Of a stretch of DNA of 64,000 bases, positions 24,650-36,500 are shown in pieces. A model generated the notes under the pieces. It saw only the letters and a list, made by a program, of their open reading frames with translations, made no database searches and was not told where the DNA came from. The DNA is from Atherinomorus stipes (lineage: Eukaryota; Chordata; Actinopteri; Atheriniformes; Atherinidae): NCBI GenBank assembly GCA_023101725.1, contig JALJCO010008658.1:1-64000 (forward strand), read 5' to 3'. Both the position numbers and the translations under genes were made by a program. Numbering within the stretch: the first letter of the stretch is position 1; every line of letters starts with the position of its first letter.

Positions 24650-25020
24650 TTTTAGATTCCTTTCTTCTTTTATCAATGTCTGTCTGTCTTTCCTCTGTGT
24701 GTCAACAGTTAAAGCTCTTTTTCTGCCCTCTCTTTCTGTTATCTGGCTGTCCTTCTTTTTACTTTCCCCTCCCTCCACCCCCTTTTCAGTCCCTTAATCT
24801 TACCCTTTTTCTTTTTTTCTGGCACCTTCTCATTCCTTCTTCCCTTCCTTCATCCTCTCTTTTTGTCTCAGCCTACAACTAGAGAGGGCACTCTAATAGA
24901 CCTCCCTCAGGTCTCCCGTCCGTCCACTCCTCCCCTCTTCTTCTTGGTCTTTTCTCTCCCCTCCCCTTGCCTCTCTCCCTCCTCCTCTCACCCTCTCTCC
25001 TTCCTCCTTTTTCTCAGCCA
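24650..25020 (+). promoter_or_regulatory. Polypyrimidine-rich tract upstream of angpt
   Basis: About 370 bases are dominated by C and T, with dense CCTTCC, CTCCCC and TTCCTC words. The tract ends about 700 bases before the angiopoietin start codon. Such tracts can form triplex DNA, and the complementary GGAA words are core sites for ETS factors. Whether this is part of the promoter is inference; no TATA box or transcription start could be fixed. Confidence 0.4.
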
Positions 25021-25734
25021 GCCCCAGATAAGAAGTGGGCAGAAGTAATTCTCGTCAGCCACTTCTGAAGCTCGAGCCACCAGAGGAGGGTGGGAGGAGA
25101 AAATATTTTTCTCTCTATTCTGGTTTCTTTTATTTCTGGATATCTGAAGACAGAGCGCTGCCTTTTATTACATGCAGGTTTTAATCTTGTACAAGCGTTT
25201 AAACATTTTTCTTTTCTCATGAGTCATCGTTTTCTTATCATGTTCATTCCCTTACTTGGCTCTCTCGCGCTTAAATTTCTCTCCATCCACACTTTCTCCT
25301 GGGCGGATCTGGACCTTCACCTGGTGCATTAATAAGAACAGAGGATAATTTTACTTAAATCATGAAAGACCTGCCATATCTCAAGCCTACGGACCCATTC
25401 ACCCAAGACAAAGCTGATCACAAGCAACAAAATTAAGATCCAGGATTAAACAGTGAAGATTCACATGCAACACAACTGAGGGAGATCAACAGGTGTCACA
25501 CTCTGTTACCGCATTTTAAACTGGGTTTATACAAAGAAAACTTGATGAAATTTAGGACAGCAACCTGAAGAAGCTGCATCATCGGACCACATGGATTAAC
25601 AGAGCTCAGAGAGTCATGCTTGCATCCTGCTGACAGTTGTTCTGAGGTGAAACTGGGGTCAAAGTGGTGAACCATCTTCTTCTGACCCTTACAATTCTGA
25701 AAACACAAACTTTAATCCAGCTGAAGAGACTGTC
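25021..25734 (+). promoter_or_regulatory. Putative promoter and 5' UTR of angpt
   Basis: This is the sequence between the pyrimidine tract and the start codon. It contains several upstream ATGs (for example 25361, in TCATGAAAG), each followed by early stops, as is usual in a long 5' UTR. The transcription start cannot be placed from sequence alone, and an upstream non-coding exon is possible. Confidence 0.35.
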
Positions 25735-26133
25735 ATGAAAGGTTTCAATCTCAGCCGGGTGTTGCTGGTGCTTCTGCTTCTTTGGACTTTGTCAGCCGTC
25801 ACTGACGCGGCCGGTGTTGGGAGCACAGAGCGAGGAGGAGCGGGAAGAAGAAGAGGAGGAGGAAGTGGTGGCACAGGTGGCGGAGGAGGTGCAGAGAAGA
25901 AGCGAAGGTTTCACCGCATCCAACATGGTCAGTGTAGCTACACCTTCATCCTGCCGGAGATGGATGGATGTCAGGGTAGAGGATCACCATCACAGGCCGA
26001 ACAATACGGGGGTCCTCCTGGAGGGGCGAGTGTTGTGCAGAGAGATTCGCCGCCTGTGGAAGGTGAATGGCCAGCTCAGAAACTGCAGCACCTTGAGAGC
26101 ACCATGGAGAACAACACGCGGTGGTTGCAGAAG
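25735..26133 (+). CDS. angpt1: Angiopoietin, first coding exon (angpt1 favoured)
   Basis: This exon encodes residues 1-133 of a secreted ligand of the Tie2 (TEK) receptor, which acts in vessel maturation. The start ATG has G at -3. Residues 1-25 form a signal peptide with core LLVLLLLWTL. Residues 33-57 are a Gly/Arg-rich linker, apparently longer than in mammals. The superclustering region follows with RIQHGQCSYTFILPEMDGC, holding Cys67 and Cys79. VQRDSPP leads into the start of the coiled coil at QKLQHLE, with a glycosylation sequon at Asn126 (NNT) and WLQK at the end. The exon stops at AAG|GTAAGA in phase 0, as expected for this gene family. RIQHGQC, FILPE and QKLQHLE favour angpt1. The 11-residue spacing between the cysteines and MENNT are more like angpt2. 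The fibrinogen-like receptor-binding domain lies on exons outside the window. Confidence 0.8.
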
Positions 26134-27910
26134 GTAAGAGAGAAACTGCCTCCTGATACATGTGCACAGATCAACATAATGTTGCAAGAGAAAGAAAAAA
26201 AGTAGTATAGAAACAAGATGAAATAAGCAGAACCTTTTATTTCTACTCAAGTGTTTTTCCAAAAACCTCACTGTGACTGAGGGGGGTGGTCACTGGGTGC
26301 ATTTGCAGTGGTGCAATCAAAATAACACTGATTATAGGCTGCAGAAACCAGGAGAGAATGACACATTACCCTATGGTGTTGAAGGATATCCTGCCTTGGA
26401 CCCTTTAACTCTTTGATGGACAGAAAACTAAACCCTGAAAACATTTGTATCAAAACATGAGAACTTGCCTCAGCATCCGTGCACACACTGAATGTGCATG
26501 CTTACATTTGTAACTGTTTATATGTTGCGGCCAAAAAAGCTCTTTTAAAATGTCATACTTAAGGACTTCAGGATATGACTGGATGAATGGCAGCTGGTTT
26601 CGATCAGGAGAAAACAGTTTATGTTTTCTTTGCTCCTTTCCGAACAAACTATTGTTCTTTCTAAACTAATCTGCGGTTTCACTGGACTGTGCAATGTGTA
26701 ATTAGAGCCATTGAACGACATCATTGCTGTAATCACTTTGGTTTTATCTGCAAAAATCCTTGCTGTAGGAGGTAACGCGTGTTAAAGATCACCTGAGGTC
26801 ATACCCATTGCATATGTTTCTGAGTTTTCCAGCAATTTCTGCATTGGATTTCTTTTTATGATTCACCCCACTGTTGATCTGTGGAGGCTGCAGAAGACGT
26901 GAAACACTGTTGAGCAGCCAGTTCTTTTCACCTGCCAGTGATGAATTTTTACTGGGAGGGAATTCACTGGGCGGCCCGACTCAGCACTGTGGGGCCAAAC
27001 ATTACAGGCTTATTGGACTTCTATCTTGAGAGTAGAAGCAGTGCTTTGCCTGCTCTTTACAGTCTCTCCAAAAGTCCTGTGCAGTCCTCTTGTAGTTATC
27101 ATCCACCACCCCTTTCTCTCCATCTCTCTGCTTCTACACAGTAGTGATCAGCAAGTGAGACAAATCCACCAAATGTTGGGGTTAAAGCTATTTTAACAAA
27201 AAAAGCACTGAAGTGATGAGATATGAGTGAAATACAAATAATGTCTTTGTTACTGTGCATGAATTGCACACAACCTACATCACCAGACAGCACTACAGTG
27301 TGAATTTGCAGCTCTGCACTCTGATACTGACCATGTGTTAAAACTAAAGGAGTCATGTTATTAGGAAAACCTTTGCTATTTAGGAATATACAAGAAATAC
27401 TGTTCACACTGACCCAGATGACTTTGTCAGGGCAAATTGTATCTCTCTTGTGAAAATGTGGTAAATGGAGGCAAACAGATCTTTATATAAACTATCCATC
27501 GCGATACTATTGTTTTGTTGAATTGAATACATATGAGGAAGAAGTGTCAACCCAACAGCAAAGGTTTACTGGCTTTAATGTGGCAAACTGAAACACGTTA
27601 TGTAACAAAGCAATTTCTGAGAACTTTAACTGATACACTTAGCAAGAAAAAAAAAAAGTCCCAAATGACAAGAAATAGGAAAGAAGAATAAAGTGTTTGC
27701 TGGTTTCCAGTGAATGGCTCAGGGATATCGCCCGTTTGCACAGTCATGGAGATGTTTGCAGGAACAATCAGGAACACATGTTCATTTTGCATTAAACAAT
27801 GCTCTAAAATCAAATCTCCAAACAAACAGTTTTACTATGTACAGCAGAGGCTAGCTGGAATAGTTCAGTCGGCTTTGGGAATATATTGTAGGTAACGGAG
27901 AGTACTGGGC

Positions 27911-27949
<39 letters not shown>

Positions 27950-29356
27950 TTTCTCAGAAATGTCTTAATCTTTTGATAGATATTCTTTCACAACAAAATT
28001 ATTTGAGGGTCCTTGACATAAATGTTTTAGAACAACTGACTTATACCGCTTACTCACTGGCCAAAAAACCTGTTTAAATCCGTGAACAGTCGACTTATAT
28101 TGGCAGTGGGATAGACTCACTGACCAGGTCAAATGACTCGGCAAGCAACGCTTGTTAAAATCACCTTCAGACAGCTCAGCTCTGATCTGCATTTAATGGG
28201 AACGCCAGACCTGGGTTTAGTGTGAATTTACATGATGATGCTGGGCGGTACATGGCCATGTCATGACATTGTGCTGGTCGTGTATCATAAAACGTACCAA
28301 AACAACCCTCAAATTCACGTCATCTACGTTCCGTCTGTGCAAGAAAATCACTCGCTGATTTTTGTCCATTTTGAAGATGGACAAATGTGCAACAAGAAAA
28401 CACACTGACTACGGCCTGACTCGCTTTCTGTCACACAGATGACATCATCAATGCGAACCCTCACCAGACACGCAGAGTCTGGTGACACCAGACAGAGGCC
28501 ATGCAGCTTGCCAGTGGGGGATCAGACCCAGATTTTTTTTTACCAATGGGAAATGAGCGTAATGACGATTGTAAAGAAGGTCAACCCTGATTTGGAAAAC
28601 CCATGTGGACCTGCTAATTTTAGTGGAAACCGGCTTTAATCATCAACCCTGGCCTGTACTAGCCTAATCTGATTCCTAATCCTAATCTTGGTTACTTGAA
28701 GATGGGATTGAGGTAACATTGTTTGATTTTCTGTTGTTTTATTTTACTTCAACTTATTCTTTGTTATATTTTCTTGTTCTACTTTCTTTATTTTGATTTT
28801 ATCTTTTATTGTGACACCTAATCTAGTCAATCATATTCTTTCAATCACATTTTGCAAACAAAGATGTTACATTTTTACAGCAAACTAACACCTAATTAAT
28901 GAGGACTCAATCATTCATTGGTTAGTTCTCCATTTCTCTGCATCATAGGAACGTAGGGTTCTTCATCTGTTGGACAGCAGATAAAACCAACACAATGAAT
29001 TTCAAATAAAATGTGAAAAAACAGGTAATGTAAGGTGTGCTTCAAGAGCTTTTTACCTAGTTATGTAACGGCAAGAAAAGTTTAATCAGCCTTTTTTTTT
29101 TTTAAAGAGTTGCTCCAAGCCTGTCAATTCATAAGTCAAATTACACAACAATAACAGCAGCTCTGGTCCAGCTCTGGGTTTTAAAACTCGCACTGGTACA
29201 CACACTGTACCAGTAACGTTGAACCAGCATGCATCGTTGCATTGGTTAATATGAGCAGTGTGCTACACATTACATCATAAGTTGAGAGTTCACTGTTGTA
29301 TGCTTTCACAAATGTATCAAATTTTCTCAGCTCAGTTCAGCACAACAACCTCCCTC
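26134..29356. other. Intronic stretch; poly-A run only
   Basis: No repeat family is recognised apart from an uninterrupted run of 29 A at 27916-27944. Confidence 0.5.
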
Positions 29357-30033
29357 TTAAAGGGACTTGGGGCAAGATTAAGAAACGAAACTCGCGACTG
29401 GCGCTTCAGGTAACTGCAGCCACGAGCCAAGCCGTCACGGGAGCGTGCACAAACTGAAGCTATGATGCTGTTTACTCACCTTTTTCTCCGTAGTTACACT
29501 TTTTAGTGTCTTTCAGTTGATCTGGATTGTTTGCTGACGGCAGAATAATCCATAACAATCGCTTACAGTGTTTGATTTTACCGCGACCGGCTTCGTCCTA
29601 TATCAAAACAGCGGATGTACTGTAGCGTCATTTGACGTCACGTCCGCATGGCAGTGCTGGAAAGCTATAATGTTGTTTACTAAGCTTTTTCTTCGTAGTT
29701 ACACTTTTTAGTGTCTTTCAGTTGATCTGGATCGTTTTCTGACGGCAGAAGAATCCATAACTATCGCTTACAGTGTTTTAATTTAACGCGACCGTCTTTT
29801 TCCTGCATCAAAACTGCGGATGTAGGTCATTTGATGTCACGTCCACAGGGCAGCGCGGGAAATTCGGACACCGAATTGCAGCGCATTTTGCAGCACACAG
29901 CTTGTATAAGGCAACGGAGAGAAACATGGGTGGAAATGTTATTTTTGGTATTTAGCGCTTCATCACCCATTAGTATGAAAAAAAGGGACATTCATGTTTG
30001 TTTTTTTTAAACTCCTGCCTCTAGTCCCTTTAA
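29357..30033. mobile_element. MITE family B, copy 1, with internal tandem duplication
   Basis: The ends are TTAAAGGGACTTGGGGCAAG on the left and, inverted, TTAAAGGGACTAGAGGCAGG on the right, with TTAA at both ends. Inside, a unit of about 200 bases (about 29456-29655) is repeated head-to-tail at about 29662-29860. Both units contain GTTACACTTTTTAGTGTC and TTTCAGTTGATCTGGAT. The length is 677 bases, and no coding capacity is seen. Confidence 0.85.
29456..29860. repeat. Tandem duplication of ~200 bp inside family B copy 1
   Basis: Two direct units of about 200 bases are alignable along their whole length, with scattered substitutions and small indels. Each starts near a GAAGCTATGATG/GAAAGCTATAATG word and ends near a GTCACGTCC word. 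The sister copy at 50443 has only one unit. Confidence 0.8.
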
Positions 30034-30690
30034 TAGAAGTTCACTTCCGGATGGAGGATTAGGTGGTTTTTCTCCTCATTTGCTTCATCAGGAGACAAAG
30101 CGCAAGTAGGCTGAGCCATGCCCAGAATGAGCGCTGCTCGCAGGGCAAAGATCCACCCAAGGTCTGCGAGAAAAAAACGATTTAGCAGGCTCCTGCGTGG
30201 GATAGATTTAATTCCTGTTTGGGTATTGATGCTTTTTGTTGTGTAACTGTGCTGCGTGTGGGACACTGGCAGTTCATACGAGGCAGAATCAAGCCTTCCT
30301 CTGTCATAAAACTATCAATGACAGGAATATCACGCAGAGGGAAAGAGATACGCCATTGGGATATCACGGCCACAGTGGCCATAAGGCATATAATTTTTTG
30401 AGGGGCACATGGCCAAAGAGAAGGGCAACGACGGCCATGGCCACTGTGAAACTCCTGCCCTGGTTTTAGCATTCCTGCAAGCAGAAAGAGGAGGTCTGCT
30501 AATGAACTGAGAATCCTGGTGTGACAGGCTCCAGCACTGGCTTGTATCAACCACAGGGTTGCAATTAACAGAATAAATTGAGGATGACTAGATAAAGACT
30601 ATCAGTGCCAAAGTGAAGCTACGCAAGTCTCACATCTGGACAAGAAACAGTGGTAGGCGGATGAAGAAAACCACCAGGTGTAAAGGCATA

Positions 30691-31482
30691 AGGTGCTTTC
30701 AGACTGTAAGAACCTTTCGGAGTTCCTATAACCTTTTCGGGAACCAGGCTGTTTTTTTTTGTGCATTAGGACATATAGGAACTAGGGACCTCGGACCTCA
30801 GTTCCTATAACCTTTTTAGCTTCTACTCTGAGGCAGGATCTTTTCAGGGCTCCCTAGGAACTGAAATACGTAGGTGTTTGGTAGAACTGGCAAGCCACGC
30901 CCCTCACATGATCTCCACTTCTTCCGGCCTCTCCATATTTAAAAAGTCCCACAGCTGTTACAACTGTTTACCGAGATCATAATAACAACAAGAACTATTA
31001 CAATAGGAGTGTACCAATTCATTACTAAATCAATGCATCACAATGGTACACATCCCAAATCGATAACTATTTTGAAATGTCCAAAAGAAATTATTTTCAT
31101 ACTAATTTAATGACCCAAATACAGCTGCAAAGTGTGGCAGTAGAATCTACGCCTGCCACCCGGACACTTTAGGGGACAGAGTGTTCGGGCACACTTAAAC
31201 AAAAGGTTTACAAAATGTTACGTGACCGTGATGATGGAAAGCTGTTAACCTATAGCTTTTATAATAGCTTTGAATAAGAGATGAGAACCCTCAGTTTTGT
31301 ATAGATCTGCTGAGGCATAAATTTGTCACTGTTGCAGATGATTGCGTCACATGTGGTCCCTATCAAGGTCCTCCCTCAAATGCGAACGCAAACTGATGGG
31401 GAAGGGTAGTTCTTAAAACTAAACTCGAGACAGGTAGTTAAAAGGAACTGCGTTCCTAGAACCTCTCTCTCTGAATGCGCCT
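30691..31482. mobile_element. MITE family L (GGYGCWTTCAGA ends)
   Basis: The left end AGGTGCTTTCAGA (30691) and the right end, inverted, AGGCGCATTCAGA (31482) form short inverted repeats. Repeated AGGAACT/AGTTCCT words follow just inside each end. No target-site duplication is clear. It is non-coding. Confidence 0.55.
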
Positions 31483-31732
31483 ATTCACATCCCCTTCAAT
31501 ATGCTCGTTTGTTTGTCTTTGCTAGATCCACCCACATTCCCAACTGCCCCCCCAAAATTGGACCTGACTTTAAATCGGGAAGCATAAACTAGAACTGTGA
31601 CACTTCTGATTCTATGATTCAGTTTTACAATGAAATCTGTTAGAAGCCAAGTGCAGTGAATTCACTGCAGGATAATTTCCTCACACACATTACCTGTTCC
31701 ACTCCCAAGCTTACACCACACAATCTGATCTA

Positions 31733-31920
31733 TCAAATCAAATCAAACTTTATTTATAAAGCGCTTATCATGTCAAAGGCAACCCAAAGTGCTTTTCAAG
31801 ACAATAAAAACAAACACATTTTTAAAATAAGAACAGGCCTTTACACACCCAAGCACAAAACACAGCACATCTATAATGCATCTACAGTGATGAGGCATGT
31901 TTATCAGCATTTATAGTTTG
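31733..31920. repeat. LINE/SINE 3'-tail-like dispersed repeat
   Basis: CAAATCAAATCAAACTTTAT followed by TTATAAAGCGCTTATCATG matches a dispersed repeat tail found throughout teleost genomes, from memory. A related sequence in opposite orientation lies at 32515-32605. Confidence 0.55.
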
Positions 31921-32514
31921 AGGTGAAGGAAATGAGACAAAGCTAAATGTTTTTTCTTCTTAATTCCATGAATGAATAAAGAAAATAACAGATCAGATGT
32001 ATAGATGTTGGAACCTCCCCAAATTTAGAAAGTATTAAATGACAATAAGGGCCTCCAGATTAGGTGCCAATGATTAGGACCTCCTTAGACAGAGACAGGT
32101 AGACCTCATCTTATCTAAACCTCTGACACTGAGGGGTCTGCTGTTATCTTTTCTGATTAAGGGTGTGGTGTCATCATGTAAAGATCTAAAGTCTCTCTGA
32201 TGTCTTAGTTGTGGTTGCAAGTAGGTCTTGGAAATGAGAAATTTCTCCATTTAAAAAAAAAAAAAAAAGAATCATTCCCCTGTGAAGGAAAAGATCAAAA
32301 GCAGAGTAAATATCAGACGATTGCAAATTTGACTAAGATTAATTAAAATAGCTGGTTAAGCCAAAGAACATAGCGTTTGTTGCTAAAACATTTTCCTAAA
32401 ACCCTAATATGTCTTCACAGGGTCTCCAGGTAAAATCCAGGGTCCTTGTATGTACGCTTAAATAAAAGGTTTACAAGATGTTACGTGACCGTGATATGTG
32501 CATGTACATATTTG

Positions 32515-32605
32515 TATTTAGAAATTATTGTTTTTATCATGTAAAGCACTTTTCGCTGCCTCTGCATGAAGGGTGCTTTATAAATAAAGTTTGATTTGAC
32601 TTCAA
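32515..32605. repeat. LINE 3'-tail-like repeat, opposite orientation
   Basis: GTAAAGCACTTTTCGCTGCC and GTGCTTTATAAATAAAGTTT resemble the 3' ends of fish L2-type LINEs, which finish in TAAATAAAGTTTGATT. Only the tail is present. Confidence 0.5.
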
Positions 32606-34313
32606 ATTTAAGTGACAGGAGAAAAAAAGAAAGAACATCCATCCATGAGAAAGTCAGAACATGTTAATAATCTTTAAAACACAAGCAAATCTACTAAACA
32701 GTGACTCAGAAAGAAGTAATTGAGGGTAATGGAAAAGCCCTGTTAAAGTCCATATCTGAATATCATTAAAATGTTGCGGGTGATTTGAAACAAGTAGAAC
32801 ATGCAATAAAACCTTCAAACCTCTTGCATCTGAATGAATTGGACTTAAGTGGACAATTACATAAAATTCCAACAAGAATTTATTTCTGCTGGGGGAAATG
32901 ATTTTATCTTCTGAGACCAAAAATGTAATTACTTTTCCCACCAAAATAATCCAACACCTGCCAGTATTTTTGTTCAAGGAAAAAATCAAAAAAGCTAAAT
33001 TCTCCTTTTGCTGTTGTTCAGGTTCATTACTTTTATCTGTTGGTACAGTTTAGGATATGATGTTCTTTTTTCTTGTCCAAATATGTCAGAAAAGCCAACA
33101 ATTTCCATGACTGATGGACAGCACTCAACCAGCTCCATCAACTTTTCACCTCTGTGGAAAAACTCATCACTCACTGAGCTGTCATTAATCTTCTGCTACA
33201 GTTTTTACACTGGCAAATCATCTTAACATTTCTATGTGTGCAGCAGCAGTGACCAAAGATAGAAGGGAGATGACGTAACAAAATAACCTCTACAGTGTAT
33301 AAACAGACCACACAGCCTTCTCCTGGATCCTTTTTATACCCTTCATGTCCCCTGACAGTTAAACCTTCAGTCAGGTTCCTGCTGATTTGCAGATTGAAGT
33401 GATTTAGCTGCAGCAGGTGATGTTGATCCATTAAATGAGATTAGCAAAGGAAAACATTTTCAAAAGGAAGGAGTACCAATTCATCATCATTAGTCGTTAT
33501 ATGTTTCAGATGAGAGCTGCTGCATGAATAATGCTCGTGTTTCTGAATCATAATTCTTACCACAAGGAATGCTGGGCTAGCAGCACATTTATTCAGCTTG
33601 CTGAACATGTTGGTTGCACCTGCCATACTATCAGGAAACTGTTACTAATGTGATGAAAACTTCCCCACATTATCCAAACTCATAAATGAATAACCTTGAA
33701 TTTCTTATAGCCTTAAACTTATAAAAACTTCATATTTTAAAATAGTTTATTTTCAAGCTGGCTGTTAGTGTATGTGTTGAGGAGCTAAACGTGAAACCTG
33801 TGCAAAGCAAGATGGACGGTTTATTGGAAGGAACCCTGGAGCAACATCAATGAATTAAACTGTAAGTGAAAATGTGCTCAAGTGAAAGTTGTTGTTTTTA
33901 GCCAATATCTTGGATAGTGCACTGGTATTGAAAGAAAGGACCCTAAGGGGGATCTGAGTTAAAATGACAGGAGGTGATAAGAGGTGCTATAATAGTGCAC
34001 AGTACAAGGAAATAATGTAATTTGAACACTACAGCATGTAAATGTACACATTCACTGAGTCAGATAAACACAATCAAAAGAAACCTGCATTATTGTCTTG
34101 CTTTGAAGTAACCACCAACTGTCTTCGTTGGGTAGAAGTTCTACTTCTACGACTGTGTCCGCATTGCACAGCAGGGTTTGTTGCTGGTTGCTGGCTTACC
34201 TATGGTGAATGATGGCACTTAAAAGAAGAACATCAAATCCTACCTGGGCCGTCAGTTGTGTACCTTGACACATTTGCAAACATCGGACAGTTGCACCTCT
34301 GCTGGCTTTGATC
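32606..34313. other. Intronic stretch, nothing recognised
   Basis: No element or exon is recognised. Confidence 0.5.
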
Positions 34314-34741
34314 TTGAAGGATAAGTTCTTTTTTTTTCAACCTGGACCTTATTTCTAGGAGTTTATATGTGCATTTACTTACCGGTAAAGTTTCTGCATA
34401 ACTTTGAGTCCTTTGGAAGATATTACGTTGAGTCGCCCTTTGGTGAACCCGTCCCGAAAAGTGTGTAACACACCCTGATAACTAATGGAAAGCTAAATCT
34501 GAACTCACAGTGCAATAGTTTGTTAATTCTACTTAAAGTATTGGTGGAAATCAAAGAGTTTTACCGCAGATAATGTCTTATATAGTGGCTGTCCCGTATC
34601 TCCCATTTTACTAGAGGAACACCGGAACTCAGCGTAATATCTTCAAAAGGACTCAAAGTGATGCAGAAAATTTATGTAAATGTATGTATATACTCCTAGA
34701 AATAAGGTCCAGGTTGAAAAAAAAAGAAACTTATCCTTTAA
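34314..34741. mobile_element. MITE family A, copy 2
   Basis: The left end TTGAAGGATAAGTT and the right end, inverted, TTAAAGGATAAGTTTC flank CAACCTGGACCTTATTTC in inverted orientation. Subterminal repeats extend over about 110 bases (GATATTACGTTGAGT against ACTCAGCGTAATATC). The left TTAA has changed to TTGA. The length is 428 bases. This is the cleanest uninterrupted copy of the family here. Confidence 0.85.
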
Positions 34742-34790
34742 GGGTGAGATTGGGACAAAAATCAGTCCGCATTGTTAAAGGCGGGTACTA

Positions 34791-35323
34791 TTAAAGGTAG
34801 GGTTGCAGATTCTGGAAAAACGGTTCGAGCAAGCTACATTTAAAAAAAAAATTACACCTGCCCGAAGCAACACCAGTGGAACATGCACCTCAATTGCTCA
34901 CGAGCAGGTCACTGAAGACAACTGAAAACAGCTGAGTGGCTAGCTAGCTAGTAACAAGCCGATTTACCATGTTTATAAAAGTACTGATTCACTTACCTCC
35001 AACTCCTTCTGCAGTGTAAAAACATCCAGACTGCAAACATCAACATCTCCACGACTTCATCCACATCCGTTTTTTTCTTTTCAGTGGATTTTAAGAGCAA
35101 ACAGCTGCACAGAAAACAGCAGCGAGCAGTCATGTTTGTGTACACTGTAAGACGTTCATAAAGTGGTGCGAGCGCGGGGGTGGGGGAGTTGAGGGGAGGC
35201 CAAATGGCGGTTGAGTTTCATAGATATATCATCATTCAATCGTTAAAAACGGCCTACAGTATAAAGACAATTGGATGGGTTTTTTTCAGTCCTGTCTGTT
35301 CTATAGGTAACAAAATTTTTTAA
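34791..35323. mobile_element. MITE family I (TTAA-flanked, short inverted ends)
   Basis: It starts TTAAAGGTAGGGTTGCAGAT and ends GGTAACAAAATTTTTTTAA-like at 35323. The ends are not a long inverted repeat. The call rests on TTAA at both ends and on a remembered fish repeat with the same order (AGTGGCTAGCTAGCTAG, TTCACTTACCTCCAACTCC). Its right TTAA is the left TTAA of family F. Confidence 0.55.
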
Positions 35324-36500
35324 AGGAGCTGTATCATGCTTTTCAAATGTTCCAAAAGTCAAATACAGGAATTTTAGGCTAAATATGTTCCTATCACTAC
35401 TATAGAAACTAATTTGGTGTAAATATTAGTTTTTTTTATGCGTCTTATTTCCAACATGGAAGTAAGATGGCTGACTGTACAGAACCACTGAGCTCTCGAC
35501 CAATTGCAACATGTTTTACGCCCATTTCATGACGTCGTCTCGGAAGAGACACTGATTCTGAAGGGTCACAGAATTGTTTTTAACACTGGCACCGGCACTC
35601 ACATGATTGTTATTTGTAAACATTGATGGATAATTGGACTCCGATCAAAGGGATAAAATGGAGCAGCCTGTTATGGAGCTGTATGTGCTCGACCAAGAGT
35701 CTGATATGGAGTTTGTAGTACCGGTATCAGAAGTACCTCTTCTGATACCTCCATATCAGAAGTACCACAGAGATCCCTGACAAGTAAGTAAATTAGCAAA
35801 CAAATCATAGGCTAACAGTTAGCATTGAGCTGAAAGATGTGTTTCACTCACCTGTGTTGTTGTTTGTCCATGTGGTGTTTTTATGGTGGAACTGCGTCAG
35901 GTTTCAGAAGTAATCCCCGAGGAAAAAAACACTTTACTGCCCGAGATTCATGAAGTTGTCAGGAGTGAAGTTCACACACAAAGTTGAGGTTTTTTTTTTC
36001 TGCTCCTGGAGTTATAATCCAACCACTTCTGGCAAGTCGATTCGTCCAGTACAACAAATGCAACCACATTTTTCCCAACTTGCCGTCCTCTAGAGGTTAA
36101 AAAAAAACAAACAAACAAAAAAAAACTTTTCTCCTGAACTCTGGAGCAAACGTCTGTTAGCTGATGGCTATTTGTCTCTGAGGAAATCTTACTGCAGGCT
36201 GTTAGTTTCTTCCTCAGAGAGTGTGTATAGGTTAGGATTCTCTTTAAGTTTCTGACCAACAAAGAGGGCGTCTTGCTACGATGCTGCACATGCTTGTTTG
36301 TCGCTTCGTGATTGGTGCCACCTCGTTGCGTATACTGGTCTAAGTCAGTTATGTTACGGAAGCTACAGCTTGGCCTGAATATTCATATATATTACTCAAA
36401 TATGCACAAATGAAGAAAAAAACGACTTAAATGAAGTTTTTTATGAGGAACATGCTGAAAAGCTCTTAAAAGTCCATTTTTCATGATAGGGCACCTTTAA
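35320..36500. mobile_element. MITE family F (TTAA-flanked)
   Basis: The left end TTAAAGGAGCTGTATCATGC and the right end, inverted, TTAAAGGTGCCCTATCATGA give an inverted repeat of about 20 bases. The length is 1181 bases. An inner palindromic stretch lies at about 35725-35770 (CCGGTATCAGAAGTACC). No coding function is recognised. Confidence 0.75.

Noticed and set aside
24863..25048. Ser/Pro/Leu-rich frames in 24570-25048
   Set aside because: These translate the polypyrimidine tract and have no domain or splice context.
25814..26137. Alternative frames overlapping the angiopoietin exon
   Set aside because: They are shadows of the GC-rich exon. Only the frame from 25735 matches angiopoietin and ends at a splice donor.
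26134..26205. Continuation of the angiopoietin frame past the donor to a stop
   Set aside because: The conserved protein stops matching exactly at AAG|GTAAGA. The remaining residues are read-through into the intron.
30182..30550. 122-residue minus-strand open frame and overlapping frames near 30.2-30.5 kb
   Set aside because: Several overlapping frames occur on both strands with no recognisable motif. They are most likely chance frames.
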